Assembly (NCBI GenBank): GCA_965222125.1
Contig: CBDCTC010000006.1
Location: 62,001 to 126,000, forward strand
Direction: 5' to 3'
Source: CAZENU01 sp965222125
GTDB lineage: Bacteria > Chloroflexota > Dehalococcoidia > Lucifugimonadales > CAZENU01
DNA length: 64,000 nucleotides
Position numbers and translations under genes: made by a program. Below the pieces are notes generated by a model. It saw only the letters and a program-made list of their open reading frames with translations. It was not told the origin of the DNA and ran no database searches. Below are positions 49,888 through 57,833 of the stretch, in pieces. The first letter of the stretch is position 1, and every line of letters begins with the position of its first letter.

Positions 49888-50172
49888 CTATCCTCCTTTG
49901 TCTTTGCGTTTTTTGGAGAAGCCCAGGAAGAAGGCCGCCAGCTTCCCGGCGCCGAAGGCGACGCCGGAGCCGGCCGTTGCGGGTCCGACGATCCGGCTGG
50001 AGACTGCCTCCACGAGCTCCTCCACGTTCTTGGCGGTCCGGCGAACCGAGTTCAGCAGGCCGGAGACCTTCCACAGCAAGATCAGGAGCGTCAACGTCGA
50101 CAGCGCGAGGACGACGATCAGCAGTACGTCCCGGACGAGGCCAACCGATTCAGCGAAATCCAACGCGTTCAC
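49888..50172 (-). CDS. DUF948-like membrane protein
   Basis: 94 residues. VLLIVVLALSTLTLLILLWKVSGLLNSVRRTAKNVEEL gives one membrane helix followed by a coiled coil, as in DUF948 (YtxG-like) proteins. The C-terminus is glycine-rich and then basic (FSKKRKDKGG). The start is GTG 50172; TTG 50163 has better spacing from AGGGGA. It is expressed with the YtxH gene. Confidence 0.75.
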   Translation of the reverse strand: MNALDFAESVGLVRDVLLIVVLALSTLTLLILLWKVSGLLNSVRRTAKNVEELVEAVSSRIVGPATAGSGVAFGAGKLAAFFLGFSKKRKDKGG

Positions 50173-50188
50173 TCCCCTCTATACATAT

Positions 50189-50197
50189 ATGGTAGCA
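50189..50197 (-). promoter_or_regulatory. Extended -10 promoter of the DUF948-YtxH pair
   Basis: On the minus strand TGC TACCAT, 17 bases before the GTG at 50172. No clear -35. The short distance to 50172 favours the later TTG start. Confidence 0.35.
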
Positions 50198-50317
50198 CGG
50201 GATTTGAGGCTTCCGTGGCCGGCGGCGCGGTTGAGCGCCTGTTCCAGACAGGCCTGCGCGTCCGGCCACACAGGACGTGACCGGCTACGTTCGGGAATGT
50301 CGTTGGAAGGACGGGAG

Positions 50318-51301
50318 CTAGGGCTGAATGAGTATGCGGATCGAGCCGTTGTCGTCCTTCCGCTGCGTCAGGATGCTGTGCCCGCCCTTTTCGGCCCAGA
50401 CTATCACGTCGTAGGTGTTCAGGACGTCGGGCATGATGACCTCGACGAACGACTCCGTGTCGGTCGCCACCTGCTCGCTCAGCGCGGCGAGAATCCCGGC
50501 GCACGTCTTCCCGGTGCCGTCGATCACCGTCCAGCCGCCGGTGTGCCCGTTCGTGGCAACGGAGGGCGCGGAGTCACCGAACACGGCGACCTCGCCCGTC
50601 TGGCGCGCCTCGAGCTGCCGCTTGAACTCCGCCACGGCCTCCCAGTGCACCGCCTTGCCGCGGTCGCCCTTTGAGCAGACGGCACCGCGAACGCCGACGA
50701 TGTCCGGATTGATCCTCGCCAGCTCGTCCAGGTCGTCGATCCTGAGATGGCCGGAGAGCGCGGTGCTCATGCCGAGCAGCTTACCCTCGTAGACTATGTC
50801 CCTGAGCTCCTCCTCGGACAGGAAGTCGAACAGGTTCCGGCCGTCCTTGGTCAGCGTGTCGATCAGGAAGCCGTCGCACTGGCTGTCCTTGGCCAGCTCG
50901 ACCATCCGGCGCGGCTCGAGTCCGCCGTACAGGTGGTTGTCGGCGAATAGAGATCCGATCAGCTTCGTCTCGAAGCCGTCCAGCGCCCGGCGCGAGGCCA
51001 CCAGCACCTCGACGGCCTCCTCGTACTCGCTCTTCATGAAGCCGACCTTGACCGAAGTCGCGTCCAGAACCCCGGCGGCGTAGACGGCCATCGCCACGGT
51101 GCCGGCCTGGTTCGGAACAACTCCCAGGGTGACGCTCGCGTGGTGAGGCCCGGGGACCGTGTCCCTGACCTGCTTCACGGTCTGCGGCTCCGCCGAGCCG
51201 ACGAGCGCCTCCTGAAGATTCTTGACGTCGACGATGTCGGCGCCGCCCTTGAGGGCATGTGTGGCTTCGTCCAGGTCCTGCACGCTCACCATGAGAATCA
51301 T
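50318..51301 (-). CDS. MfnB-like (5-formylfuran-3-yl)methyl phosphate synthase with C-terminal TusA-like domain
   Basis: 327 residues. Residues 1-235 match the MfnB/DUF556 family: GGADIVDVKNLQEALVGS with K27, SVTLGVVPNQAGTVAMA, SVKVGF, and FLIDTLTKDGRNLFDF with K152. These positions agree with the Schiff-base lysines of archaeal MfnB, which makes the furan precursor of methanofuran from two glyceraldehyde 3-phosphates. Residues 256-327 look like a TusA/SirA domain (WTVIDGTGKTCAGIL, then IMPDVLNTYDVIVWAEKGGHSIL) in which Cys267 is kept but the Pro of CPxP is lost. The fusion is unusual. The stop of the upstream DapA-like gene overlaps its start (ATGA). Confidence 0.8.
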   Translation of the reverse strand: MILMVSVQDLDEATHALKGGADIVDVKNLQEALVGSAEPQTVKQVRDTVPGPHHASVTLGVVPNQAGTVAMAVYAAGVLDATSVKVGFMKSEYEEAVEVLVASRRALDGFETKLIGSLFADNHLYGGLEPRRMVELAKDSQCDGFLIDTLTKDGRNLFDFLSEEELRDIVYEGKLLGMSTALSGHLRIDDLDELARINPDIVGVRGAVCSKGDRGKAVHWEAVAEFKRQLEARQTGEVAVFGDSAPSVATNGHTGGWTVIDGTGKTCAGILAALSEQVATDTESFVEVIMPDVLNTYDVIVWAEKGGHSILTQRKDDNGSIRILIQP

Positions 51302-52293
51302 CGCGTTTCACCTACCGCGGCCATCGCGCCCTCGCGCACGGCCGCTATGTCGGCCTGGAGGGCGTCCTTGTCCCGATCGGAGAGATTGAACAGCGGCGGC
51401 CGAACGTGTCCGCCAGCCATACCCATAAGCTCTCCCCAGTACTTGCAGAGCGACGCGGGCAGCGCCCCGCCGGACCTCTTCACCGTCTGCTGCCACCACC
51501 GGTCCGACACCTGCTTGATGGGCCGGATGCGGCTGTCGTACAGGTCGTCGTCAATGTCGCCCGCGGTCGCGCGGTCGACGAACTGCACGTAGTAGCTCTC
51601 GCCGGGCGTGTCGAAGCGCCAGTCGGAGGTGTTGGCGAACATCACCTGCTGCTGGAAGCCCATCTCCCGGCCCGCGAACAGCGCCCACTCGTCCGGCGTG
51701 CTGATGACATTGTCGCCGCCTATGGACATGTGGGTGTCGATCGAGAGCTGGCGGTCGAAGCTGGCCTCCTTCACCCCCACGACGTTGGGGATCTCGCACA
51801 GGGACTTCAGGCCCTCGGCGCTGATCACGATACCGAACTGGGGCGAGTTGTAGAACATGACGGCCAGGGGCGTGTGCTCGGCGAGACACCGGACCCATTC
51901 GACGACCTGCGCCTCGGTCCTGGTCACCATGTACGGAGGGGCGGCGATCAGCAGATCGAAGCCGACGGCCTCGGCGCGGTCGGCCAGGGCGAGCATGTCG
52001 CCCATCGCCGTATGGGTTACGTGGGCCGCGATGGGCCACTGTCCCGCGGCCTCGTCGCTGACGACGTCATAGACGCGGAGCCGCTCTTCAAGCGTGAGGC
52101 TCCAGAACTCGCCCATGCCCCAGGTGCAGCCCGCGCCGCTCGTTCCGAGGCTGCGAATATGGCGCATGTTGGCCCGGAGGCCGTCCTCGTCGAGCCTGTC
52201 GTCGGCCGTGAAAGGCGTGACCAGCGTGGTCCACTGGCCTCGCAGGCGGTCGCGGGCCCAGTCCTGCGCTTCCGCTTTCGCATACCCGGCCAT
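51298..52293 (-). CDS. Dihydrodipicolinate synthase family aldolase/lyase
   Basis: 331 residues from ATG 52293 (AAGGAGGAG upstream). TTLVTPFTADDRLDEDGL, the Tyr in VMFYNSP and the Schiff-base Lys in VVGVKEAS are all present, so it is an active class I aldolase fold. The GTTG-like motif reads GTSGAGCTWGMGEF, which differs from DapA. It is more likely a catabolic member such as a keto-deoxy sugar acid or hydroxy-acid lyase. It is co-translated with the MfnB-TusA gene. Confidence 0.86.
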   Translation of the reverse strand: MAGYAKAEAQDWARDRLRGQWTTLVTPFTADDRLDEDGLRANMRHIRSLGTSGAGCTWGMGEFWSLTLEERLRVYDVVSDEAAGQWPIAAHVTHTAMGDMLALADRAEAVGFDLLIAAPPYMVTRTEAQVVEWVRCLAEHTPLAVMFYNSPQFGIVISAEGLKSLCEIPNVVGVKEASFDRQLSIDTHMSIGGDNVISTPDEWALFAGREMGFQQQVMFANTSDWRFDTPGESYYVQFVDRATAGDIDDDLYDSRIRPIKQVSDRWWQQTVKRSGGALPASLCKYWGELMGMAGGHVRPPLFNLSDRDKDALQADIAAVREGAMAAVGETR

Positions 52294-52330
52294 GCGCTCC
52301 TCCTTGGCGCCCCGTAGGATTCAGGCCGGT

Positions 52331-52339
52331 AGGATAGCA
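52331..52339 (-). promoter_or_regulatory. Extended -10 promoter of the DapA-like/MfnB-like pair
   Basis: On the minus strand TGC TATCCT, about 38 bases before the ATG at 52293. No clear -35. Confidence 0.4.
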
Positions 52340-52420
52340 CAACAACGAAACAGAGGTCTCCCACCCAACCACGTTCGGCTTCGGAGACTCAGCACCTCGC
52401 CTATCGCGCAGACCCGTCTC

Positions 52421-52429
52421 TGGTAGAAT
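52421..52429 (+). promoter_or_regulatory. Extended -10 promoter of the M20 hydrolase pair
   Basis: TGG TAGAAT at 52421-52429. The leader to GTG 52508 is about 72 bases. Confidence 0.45.
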
Positions 52430-52507
52430 CGGCCCGCGTTCAAGGCCCGCTCGGACCGCCCGCCCTCCGGCGCGTCCGCCAGACGCGGGCCCGGAGGTGA
52501 CGTCCCT

Positions 52508-53839
52508 GTGACCAGGTCAGTCGAGGAGCTGAAGGCTGCGGTCTGTGCCGAGATCGACCTGAAGGCCGAGAGCGCCGTCAGTGTAGCGAAGCGCATTCTC
52601 GACACCCCCGAGACCGGCTTCCGGGAGCGCAGGACGGCTGCGCTGACCGCGCAGGCCCTGCGCGGCATCGGCATCGCCTGCGACGAGGGCGTCGCCGTCA
52701 CCGGCGTGAAAGGCTTTCTCGACGGCGGCGGCGCCGGGCCCACGGTCGCCGTCATGGGCGAGCTCGACTCGCTCATCGTACCGGGCCATCCGCACGCGGA
52801 CCCGGACACCGGCGCGGCGCACGCCTGCGGCCACCACGCTCAGATCGGCGCCATGCTCGGCGCCGCCATCGGACTTCAGGCGCCCGGCGTAATGGACGCC
52901 CTGTCCGGACGCGCGGCGCTGATGGCCGTGCCCGCGGAGGAGTACGTAGAGATCGAGTTCAGGAACGAGATGCGCCAAGCGGGGACCATTGAGTTCCTCG
53001 GGGGCAAGCCGGAGTTCATACGCCTGGGCCACCTGGACGACGTCGACGTGGCGATGATGACTCACACCATCGGCACGCCTAAGAAAGCCGGATTCGCCGT
53101 AGGCGGCACGAACAACGGCCTCGTGGCGAAGTTCGTCAGATTCTCAGGAGTCGCCGCGCACGCGGGGGCCGCGCCGCACGCGGGCGTCAACGCCCTCAAC
53201 GCGGCGATGATCGCCCTCTCCGCCATCCACGCTCAGCGCGAGACGTACCGCGACGACGATACGATCCGCGTCCATCCGATAATCACCCGCGGCGGCGACG
53301 CGGTCAGCTCCGTCCCGTCCGACGTGCGCATGGAGACCTTCGTCCGCGGCAGGACGATCCAGGCGTTCAGGTCGGCCGGCGAGAAGGTCGACCGCGCCCT
53401 CCGAGCCGGGGCGATGGCCGTCGGCGGCAGCGTCACCATCACAACCCTGCCCGGCTACCTGCCCATACGAAACGAGCCTGCGCTGACCGACCTGCACCGC
53501 GCCAACGCCGCCTCGCTGGTCGGCGAGTCGCGCGTCGTCGAGCTCGACCACAGGACGGGCTCCACCGACATGGGCGACGTCTCGCAGATCATGCCGGTGA
53601 CGCACCCCTACGTCGTATCGGCGGCCGGCAGGAGTCACGGCGATGACTATCTCGTCCACGACTACGAGCTCGGCGTCGCGGCCAGTGGCAAGGCGATGGC
53701 CATGACGATCGTTGACCTGCTGGCGAACGGGGCCGCGAAGGCGACGCAGGTGCTGGGCGGGTTCAGGCCGCCGTTGACCCGGAGCGGCTACCTGGAGCTG
53801 ATGCGCGGCATGGTCCGGGAAGAGACGTTCGCCGAATAG
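52508..53839 (+). CDS. M20 family amidohydrolase/peptidase (paralogue 1)
   Basis: 443 residues from GTG 52508. Metal and catalytic motifs are those of the M20D/AbgB type: VAVMGELDSL, AHACGHHAQIGAMLGAA, VPAEEYVE and SGVAAHAGAAPHAGVNALNA (dimerisation domain His). It probably removes an acyl or aminobenzoyl group from an amino acid, like AbgB or aminoacylase. Two metals (Zn or Mn) are expected. No signal peptide. A close paralogue follows 23 bp later. Confidence 0.9.
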   Translation: MTRSVEELKAAVCAEIDLKAESAVSVAKRILDTPETGFRERRTAALTAQALRGIGIACDEGVAVTGVKGFLDGGGAGPTVAVMGELDSLIVPGHPHADPDTGAAHACGHHAQIGAMLGAAIGLQAPGVMDALSGRAALMAVPAEEYVEIEFRNEMRQAGTIEFLGGKPEFIRLGHLDDVDVAMMTHTIGTPKKAGFAVGGTNNGLVAKFVRFSGVAAHAGAAPHAGVNALNAAMIALSAIHAQRETYRDDDTIRVHPIITRGGDAVSSVPSDVRMETFVRGRTIQAFRSAGEKVDRALRAGAMAVGGSVTITTLPGYLPIRNEPALTDLHRANAASLVGESRVVELDHRTGSTDMGDVSQIMPVTHPYVVSAAGRSHGDDYLVHDYELGVAASGKAMAMTIVDLLANGAAKATQVLGGFRPPLTRSGYLELMRGMVREETFAE

Positions 53840-53862
53840 CGACGAGCAGACAGGACCATCGC

Positions 53863-55203
53863 TTGTCCGCCATCGAGACGCTGAAGACCGCCGCCCTGGC
53901 CGCCATCGACGCGCGGCGGCAGTGGCTGATCGACGTCGCCCAAACGGTCCTCCGCAACCCCGAGCCCGGATTCCAGGAGTTCGAGACGGCGCGCCTCGTC
54001 TCCCAACGGCTGTCCGATCTCGGCGTCGAGCACGAAACGGGCATCGCCGTCACAGGCATCAGGGGCCGACTGCCGGGCCGGCGCCCCGGCCCCAGCGTGG
54101 CGATAATCGGCGAGATGGACTGCCTGCGAGTGCCCGGCCACCCGTACGCCGACCCGGAGACCGCCGCGGCCCACGCGTGCGGCCACCACTGTCAGCCCGC
54201 GTCGATGCTGGGCGCCGCCGTGGGACTGATGGCCCCCAAGGTGGCCGCCGCACTCGACGGCGGAGTCGTGCTGATGGCTCTGCCCGCCGAGGAGTTCATC
54301 GACGTGGAGCAGAGGTTGGCGCTGCGGCGGGAGGGCAAGATCGACCTGCTCTCCGGCAAGCAGGAGTTCATCCGGCTGGGAGCGTTCGACGACGTCGACA
54401 TGGCGATGATGGTGCACACGTCGGCAAGCGCCGCCGACGGCAGTTTTTCCGTAGGCGGCACCAGCAACGGCCACCTCGTCAAGCACGTCGAGTTCATCGG
54501 CCGCGCCGCCCACGCCGGCAGCCTTCCGCACAGGGGAGTCAACGCGCTGCAGGCGGCGATGGTCGCGCTCAACGCGCTGAACGCGCAGCGGGAGACGCTG
54601 AAGAACGAGGACGTCGTGCGCCTGCACGGCATCGTCACGGCCGGCGGCGTCGCGGCGAACTCGGTGCCGGCGTCCGTCCGCTACGAGGGCCGCGTGCGGG
54701 CCCGGAGCGCCGAGGCGCTGCGGGACGCCAGCGGCAAGATGGACCGCTGTCTCAGGGCGGGCGCCCTGGCCCTGGGCGCGAAGGTCCGGATCGTGACGGT
54801 CCCCGGCTACCTGCCGATCAGGCACGACCGGAAGATGACCGCGTTGTTTCAGGCCAACGCCGAGCGGTTGGTGGGAGCGGGAAGCGTCATCCGGCACCCG
54901 TGGGACCGCGTGCGCGGCGGCTCGACCGACATGGGCGACCTCAGCCAGATCATGCCGGTCATCCATCCCTACAGCGGCGGCGCCAGAGGAATGGGCCACG
55001 CGGCCGACTACGTCGTCGACGACTACGACCGGGCCGTCATCCAGCCCGCCAAGGTCATGGCCATGACCGCCATCGACCTGCTCGCCAACGGCGGCGGCGG
55101 CGCGGCGGAGGTGCTCTCCAACAGCAAGCCGCCCATGACCACGGAGCGCTACCTCCGCCATCAGACAGCGCGCTTCGACGACGAGCTCTACCAGCCCGCC
55201 TGA
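53863..55203 (+). CDS. M20 family amidohydrolase/peptidase (paralogue 2)
   Basis: 446 residues from TTG 53863. It shares the motif order of its upstream neighbour: IGEMDCL, AHACGHHCQPASMLGAA, LPAEEFIDVEQ, GRAAHAGSLPHRGVNALQAA and the late GSTDMGDLSQIMPVIHPY. The GSTDMGDxSQ and DPxTxAAHACGHH stretches are nearly the same in both, so this is a tandem duplication. One may be specialised for a second acyl-amino acid, or the two may form a heteromer, as AbgA and AbgB do. Confidence 0.9.
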   Translation: MSAIETLKTAALAAIDARRQWLIDVAQTVLRNPEPGFQEFETARLVSQRLSDLGVEHETGIAVTGIRGRLPGRRPGPSVAIIGEMDCLRVPGHPYADPETAAAHACGHHCQPASMLGAAVGLMAPKVAAALDGGVVLMALPAEEFIDVEQRLALRREGKIDLLSGKQEFIRLGAFDDVDMAMMVHTSASAADGSFSVGGTSNGHLVKHVEFIGRAAHAGSLPHRGVNALQAAMVALNALNAQRETLKNEDVVRLHGIVTAGGVAANSVPASVRYEGRVRARSAEALRDASGKMDRCLRAGALALGAKVRIVTVPGYLPIRHDRKMTALFQANAERLVGAGSVIRHPWDRVRGGSTDMGDLSQIMPVIHPYSGGARGMGHAADYVVDDYDRAVIQPAKVMAMTAIDLLANGGGGAAEVLSNSKPPMTTERYLRHQTARFDDELYQPA

Positions 55204-55401
55204 GGGCTGGGAGAACAATCCCACCCGGCGCAGCGGTATGTTCCATTTCGTGGCTGACACCCTAGTACGCTGGCGTGGCCCGTATCACCCGCGCCACGCC
55301 GTCGAGCTTCGCGTTTGTCCAGGAGGTACAATTTCTTCTGTGGGCAACCCATATCGCGCTTCCGGGCAATATGGCAGGATTCCTGTAGTTGTGCCATCCA
55401 T

Positions 55402-56226
55402 TCATCGCCATGGAGGGTTAGGCTCCCAGTCGCCGCTATCAGTCACGTTATACTCCGGATTCTCCCCAAACTCCTGCCTATACAGAGCGAGCAATCGCTT
55501 CTCCTCGACCTTCGCACCTTTACGAGTCATAGGACCCGCAAGCACTTTCAGCCGTCCACGCCTACCCATTTCCCGATGCTTCCTGCGCCGCTTGCCCAAC
55601 CATCCAGACTGTCCTATATATGTCACCCGTCCCGTGTCCTCGTCCACCAAGCAGTACGCATATATTCCGCCCTGCTGCAACGCCCGCCGTTCAACCAGGT
55701 CCTCGAACCACGCCGGTAGCCCCTCCGTCGGTTCGCCAACCGTACTTCGCCCGCGCCTCCGTTGCTCCCGCAGTACAGCCGCCTCCCTGCCGCGCTGTTC
55801 CCTTTCCTCTAACGCCTCCGCACGAAGGAACTCCCTCCGCTCCTCCTCCTCTCGGGCCAAGTCTCTTGGCTCATATCCCCGCATATCATCCAACGGTGGG
55901 GGTGACGAGGTGCCAAACTCACCATCGTACGGATCATCATCATCCAATTCATCGTCGACATCGACACCGATCCATACAATACTGACGACAATCCAACCTA
56001 TGACGACGACCACCAAGCCAATTAGCAACAGCCACCACCACCCCACCACCAAGGCGACCAATAGGGACACAAATGCAGTCACCGCAAGCCAAAGCAGGTA
56101 ACCAATCAGCCCCACCGCAGAGGCCAATACCACCACCAAAGCAAGGCCCGGATAACCGGAAAACAGAACGACCGCAGCCACCACGATAGTAACCGCAATC
56201 CATACGAACAGCTCCTCGCCAGACAT
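55402..56226 (-). CDS. Membrane-anchored GIY-YIG domain protein
   Basis: 274 residues. Residues 1-90 contain three or four hydrophobic helices (IAVTIVVAAVVLFSGYPGLALVVVLA and WWWLLLIGLVVVVIGWIVV, each cut here). A charged Glu/Arg-rich region follows (90-185). The C-terminus is a GIY-YIG nuclease-like domain: GGIYAYCLVDEDTGRVTYIGQSG, Arg in GKRRRKH, Glu in KVEEKRLLALY, and Asn in PEYNVTD, so the usual catalytic Tyr, Arg, Glu and Asn are all present. Membrane tethering of this domain is rare. The region is visibly AT-richer than its neighbours, a sign of acquisition. It starts 3 bp after a broken nuclease-like gene. Confidence 0.75.
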   Translation of the reverse strand: MSGEELFVWIAVTIVVAAVVLFSGYPGLALVVVLASAVGLIGYLLWLAVTAFVSLLVALVVGWWWLLLIGLVVVVIGWIVVSIVWIGVDVDDELDDDDPYDGEFGTSSPPPLDDMRGYEPRDLAREEEERREFLRAEALEEREQRGREAAVLREQRRRGRSTVGEPTEGLPAWFEDLVERRALQQGGIYAYCLVDEDTGRVTYIGQSGWLGKRRRKHREMGRRGRLKVLAGPMTRKGAKVEEKRLLALYRQEFGENPEYNVTDSGDWEPNPPWR

Positions 56227-56229
56227 CCT

Positions 56230-56592
56230 TCACGCACCTCCCGGCGACGCTGGTACTGTGCCTCTGAAGTCTTCCACGGTGTCCACGCGCACTGTGGGGA
56301 CGCTGATGAAAGGGCCGGGGCTCACGGCAGCGTTGCGCACTCCTGGAGTCACGAGAGTCACGTACCCGCCAAAGTAGCTGAACATGACAAGGCGCGCGCC
56401 CAACTTCGCCGCGCTCCGTCGAACGCCTGGACATCGCCTGGCCCATTCGAGCCGCCCTTGGACGTGTTCTCGATCAACTTGCAGGCGTTGACGCAGATGT
56501 CCACGTCGATCCAGCGCCGCCATAACATCCTGCCAGGCTTTCCATCCACACGGCTGCGTGCCGGTATGCCTGTCGTCTACTATGGTCCGCAC
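56230..56592 (-). pseudogene. Frameshifted Mrr/restriction-endonuclease-like remnant
   Basis: No one frame holds a good protein. GC-rich third positions shift frame twice. The first segment (WKAWQDVMAAL) is in one frame. The middle (WIDVDICVNACKLIENTS, then GPGDVQAFDGARRS) is in a second frame between about 56515 and 56405. The last (AAKLGARLVMFSYFGGYVT, TPGVRNAAV) is back in the first. Joined together, DVDICVNACK and then VQAFDGARRS, GVRNAA recall the Asp-x(n)-x-x-CK and FxGAxxxxGAxxG pattern of Mrr-type nucleases. It could be decay or sequence error. Confidence 0.5.
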
Positions 56593-56951
56593 ACCCCGTC
56601 AAGCGGTTAAGCCCTCTGTTGAGGGCGCAACTTTGATTCCCTCGTAAAAAACCGTTTTGAGGAAGTTCCAACGATTTAGCACACTTGAGCGCTACAGTAT
56701 GTTGGGCTAGTATACAGAACAGAGACTGTATATGGTACCCAGGCGTGGGTACGGTTGTTCTAATTAGGCCTGCACAGACTTTTTACGAGAGAACCAACTT
56801 TGGTCGATTGTACGAGACACGCTCTCCTAGGTCCGACGGGCTTCCGCGTGACGCGGCAGGGGGCTAGATCCCTACTGGCGGCAGCCGGGTGAACTCCGGC
56901 CTCGGTCACGCAGTCGCCGAGAGGCCCATTGAGAGCCCCTGGCAGTCGACG
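56593..56951. other. Intergenic region with two strong dyads
   Basis: 359 bp, AT-richer, no gene that I can support (a 60-codon plus-strand frame at 56685 has no ribosome site and no recognisable sequence). Two inverted repeats are listed separately. Confidence 0.5.
56711..56752. repeat. Two adjacent inverted repeats
   Basis: TATACAG-8-CTGTATA (56711-56717 and 56726-56732) is followed after 2 bp by GTACCCA-GGCG-TGGGTAC (56735-56741 and 56746-56752). No T-run follows. Such paired dyads resemble the operators of controller proteins of restriction systems, but that is a guess. Confidence 0.55.
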
Positions 56952-57374
56952 CTAAGCGGCCCCCAGCAGCAGTCCCGCAGCCGTAACGGCGAACGCGGCC
57001 ACCACAGCCAACAGCAGCACCGCCCCGCAGCCGGTGCCCTTCTGCACGTCCCAGAACCTGCGCACGCTGCGGTCTAGCAGATACTTGGGCAGCCCCGCGT
57101 AGTACGAGATGCTGATCTGCGACCCGGTCTGCACGACGATCTCGTCGGGAGAGTCGAACGTCACGTTGGAGGTCTGCCCGTTCGGCCGGCCGACACCGAT
57201 GCGGTACGCGTTGATCCCAGTTTCGGTGTTCCTGCGGGCGGAGAACGACCGCACATCGTACGCGATGGCGTCGTAGCCCGTACCGCACGACTTGCACTCG
57301 ACAATAGCCTCTCCGGCCCCGTCGACCTCGTGCTCGCTTTCCTCGCCGCACTTGACGCAGAGTGACTCGATCAT
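56952..57374 (-). CDS. Zinc-ribbon protein with C-terminal membrane segment
   Basis: 140 residues from ATG 57374. Residues 6-30 form a zinc ribbon (CVKCGEES, then VECKSCGTG; four Cys). A beta-rich region follows (YRIGVGRPNG; VTFDSPDEIVVQTG; ISISYYAGLPKYLLDRS). The last 25 residues are hydrophobic and Ala-rich (VLLLAVVAAFAVTAAGLLLGA), so the protein is tail-anchored. The function is unknown. Confidence 0.78.
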   Translation of the reverse strand: MIESLCVKCGEESEHEVDGAGEAIVECKSCGTGYDAIAYDVRSFSARRNTETGINAYRIGVGRPNGQTSNVTFDSPDEIVVQTGSQISISYYAGLPKYLLDRSVRRFWDVQKGTGCGAVLLLAVVAAFAVTAAGLLLGAA

Positions 57375-57473
57375 GTTATCTGACTACACCTCATAAGGGA
57401 TCGGTCCGTCGTCCGCGGCTTCCGTGGATTCGCGGCGGCGGAGCAGTCTAACGAGCCGCAACGGAGGTCGCAC

Positions 57474-57803
57474 GTGGCAATCTACATCCAACTGATCACG
57501 CTTACCACCGAGGGTCGAGTCAAGGCGCTCGAGGACCCCGAGAGTATACTCGACGCCCAGAGAGAAGTGTCGGCCAACGGCGTCCGGGTGTTGGGCCAGT
57601 ACGCCGTGCTCGGCCAGTACGACTACGTCGGCTTCGTAGAGGCTCCTGACAACGAGGCCATCGCGCGGTTCTCTCTCGAGCTGGGCGTTCGGGCGGGACT
57701 CCACATCACGACACTGCCGGCCATCCCGATGGGGCGGCTGGACGCAGCGTCCGGCCGCGGCTCTCGGGAAGCCGTGACGGAGACTGCGCCGAGGGTCGAT
57801 TAG
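57474..57803 (+). CDS. GYD domain protein
   Basis: 109 residues from GTG 57474 (ACGGAGG upstream). The start AIYIQLITLTTEGRVKALEDP and the stretch VLGQYAVLGQYDYVGFVEAPD are the GYD domain (PF08734): the LGQYDYV motif is intact. Such proteins have a ferredoxin-like dimer fold and no known reaction. It stands alone between convergent and divergent neighbours. Confidence 0.9.
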   Translation: MAIYIQLITLTTEGRVKALEDPESILDAQREVSANGVRVLGQYAVLGQYDYVGFVEAPDNEAIARFSLELGVRAGLHITTLPAIPMGRLDAASGRGSREAVTETAPRVD

Positions 57804-57833
57804 CGCCCGGTACGGACCTGCACGCCTCCGGGA

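Noticed and set aside
50318..51301. Evidence for methanogenesis
   Set aside because: One MfnB-like gene does not imply it; bacteria with tetrahydromethanopterin pathways also carry MfnB, and no methanogenic enzyme is in the window.
55402..56226. UvrC or homing endonuclease for the GIY-YIG protein
   Set aside because: It lacks the UvrBC and HhH regions of UvrC, has a membrane region at the N-terminus and is not inside an intron.
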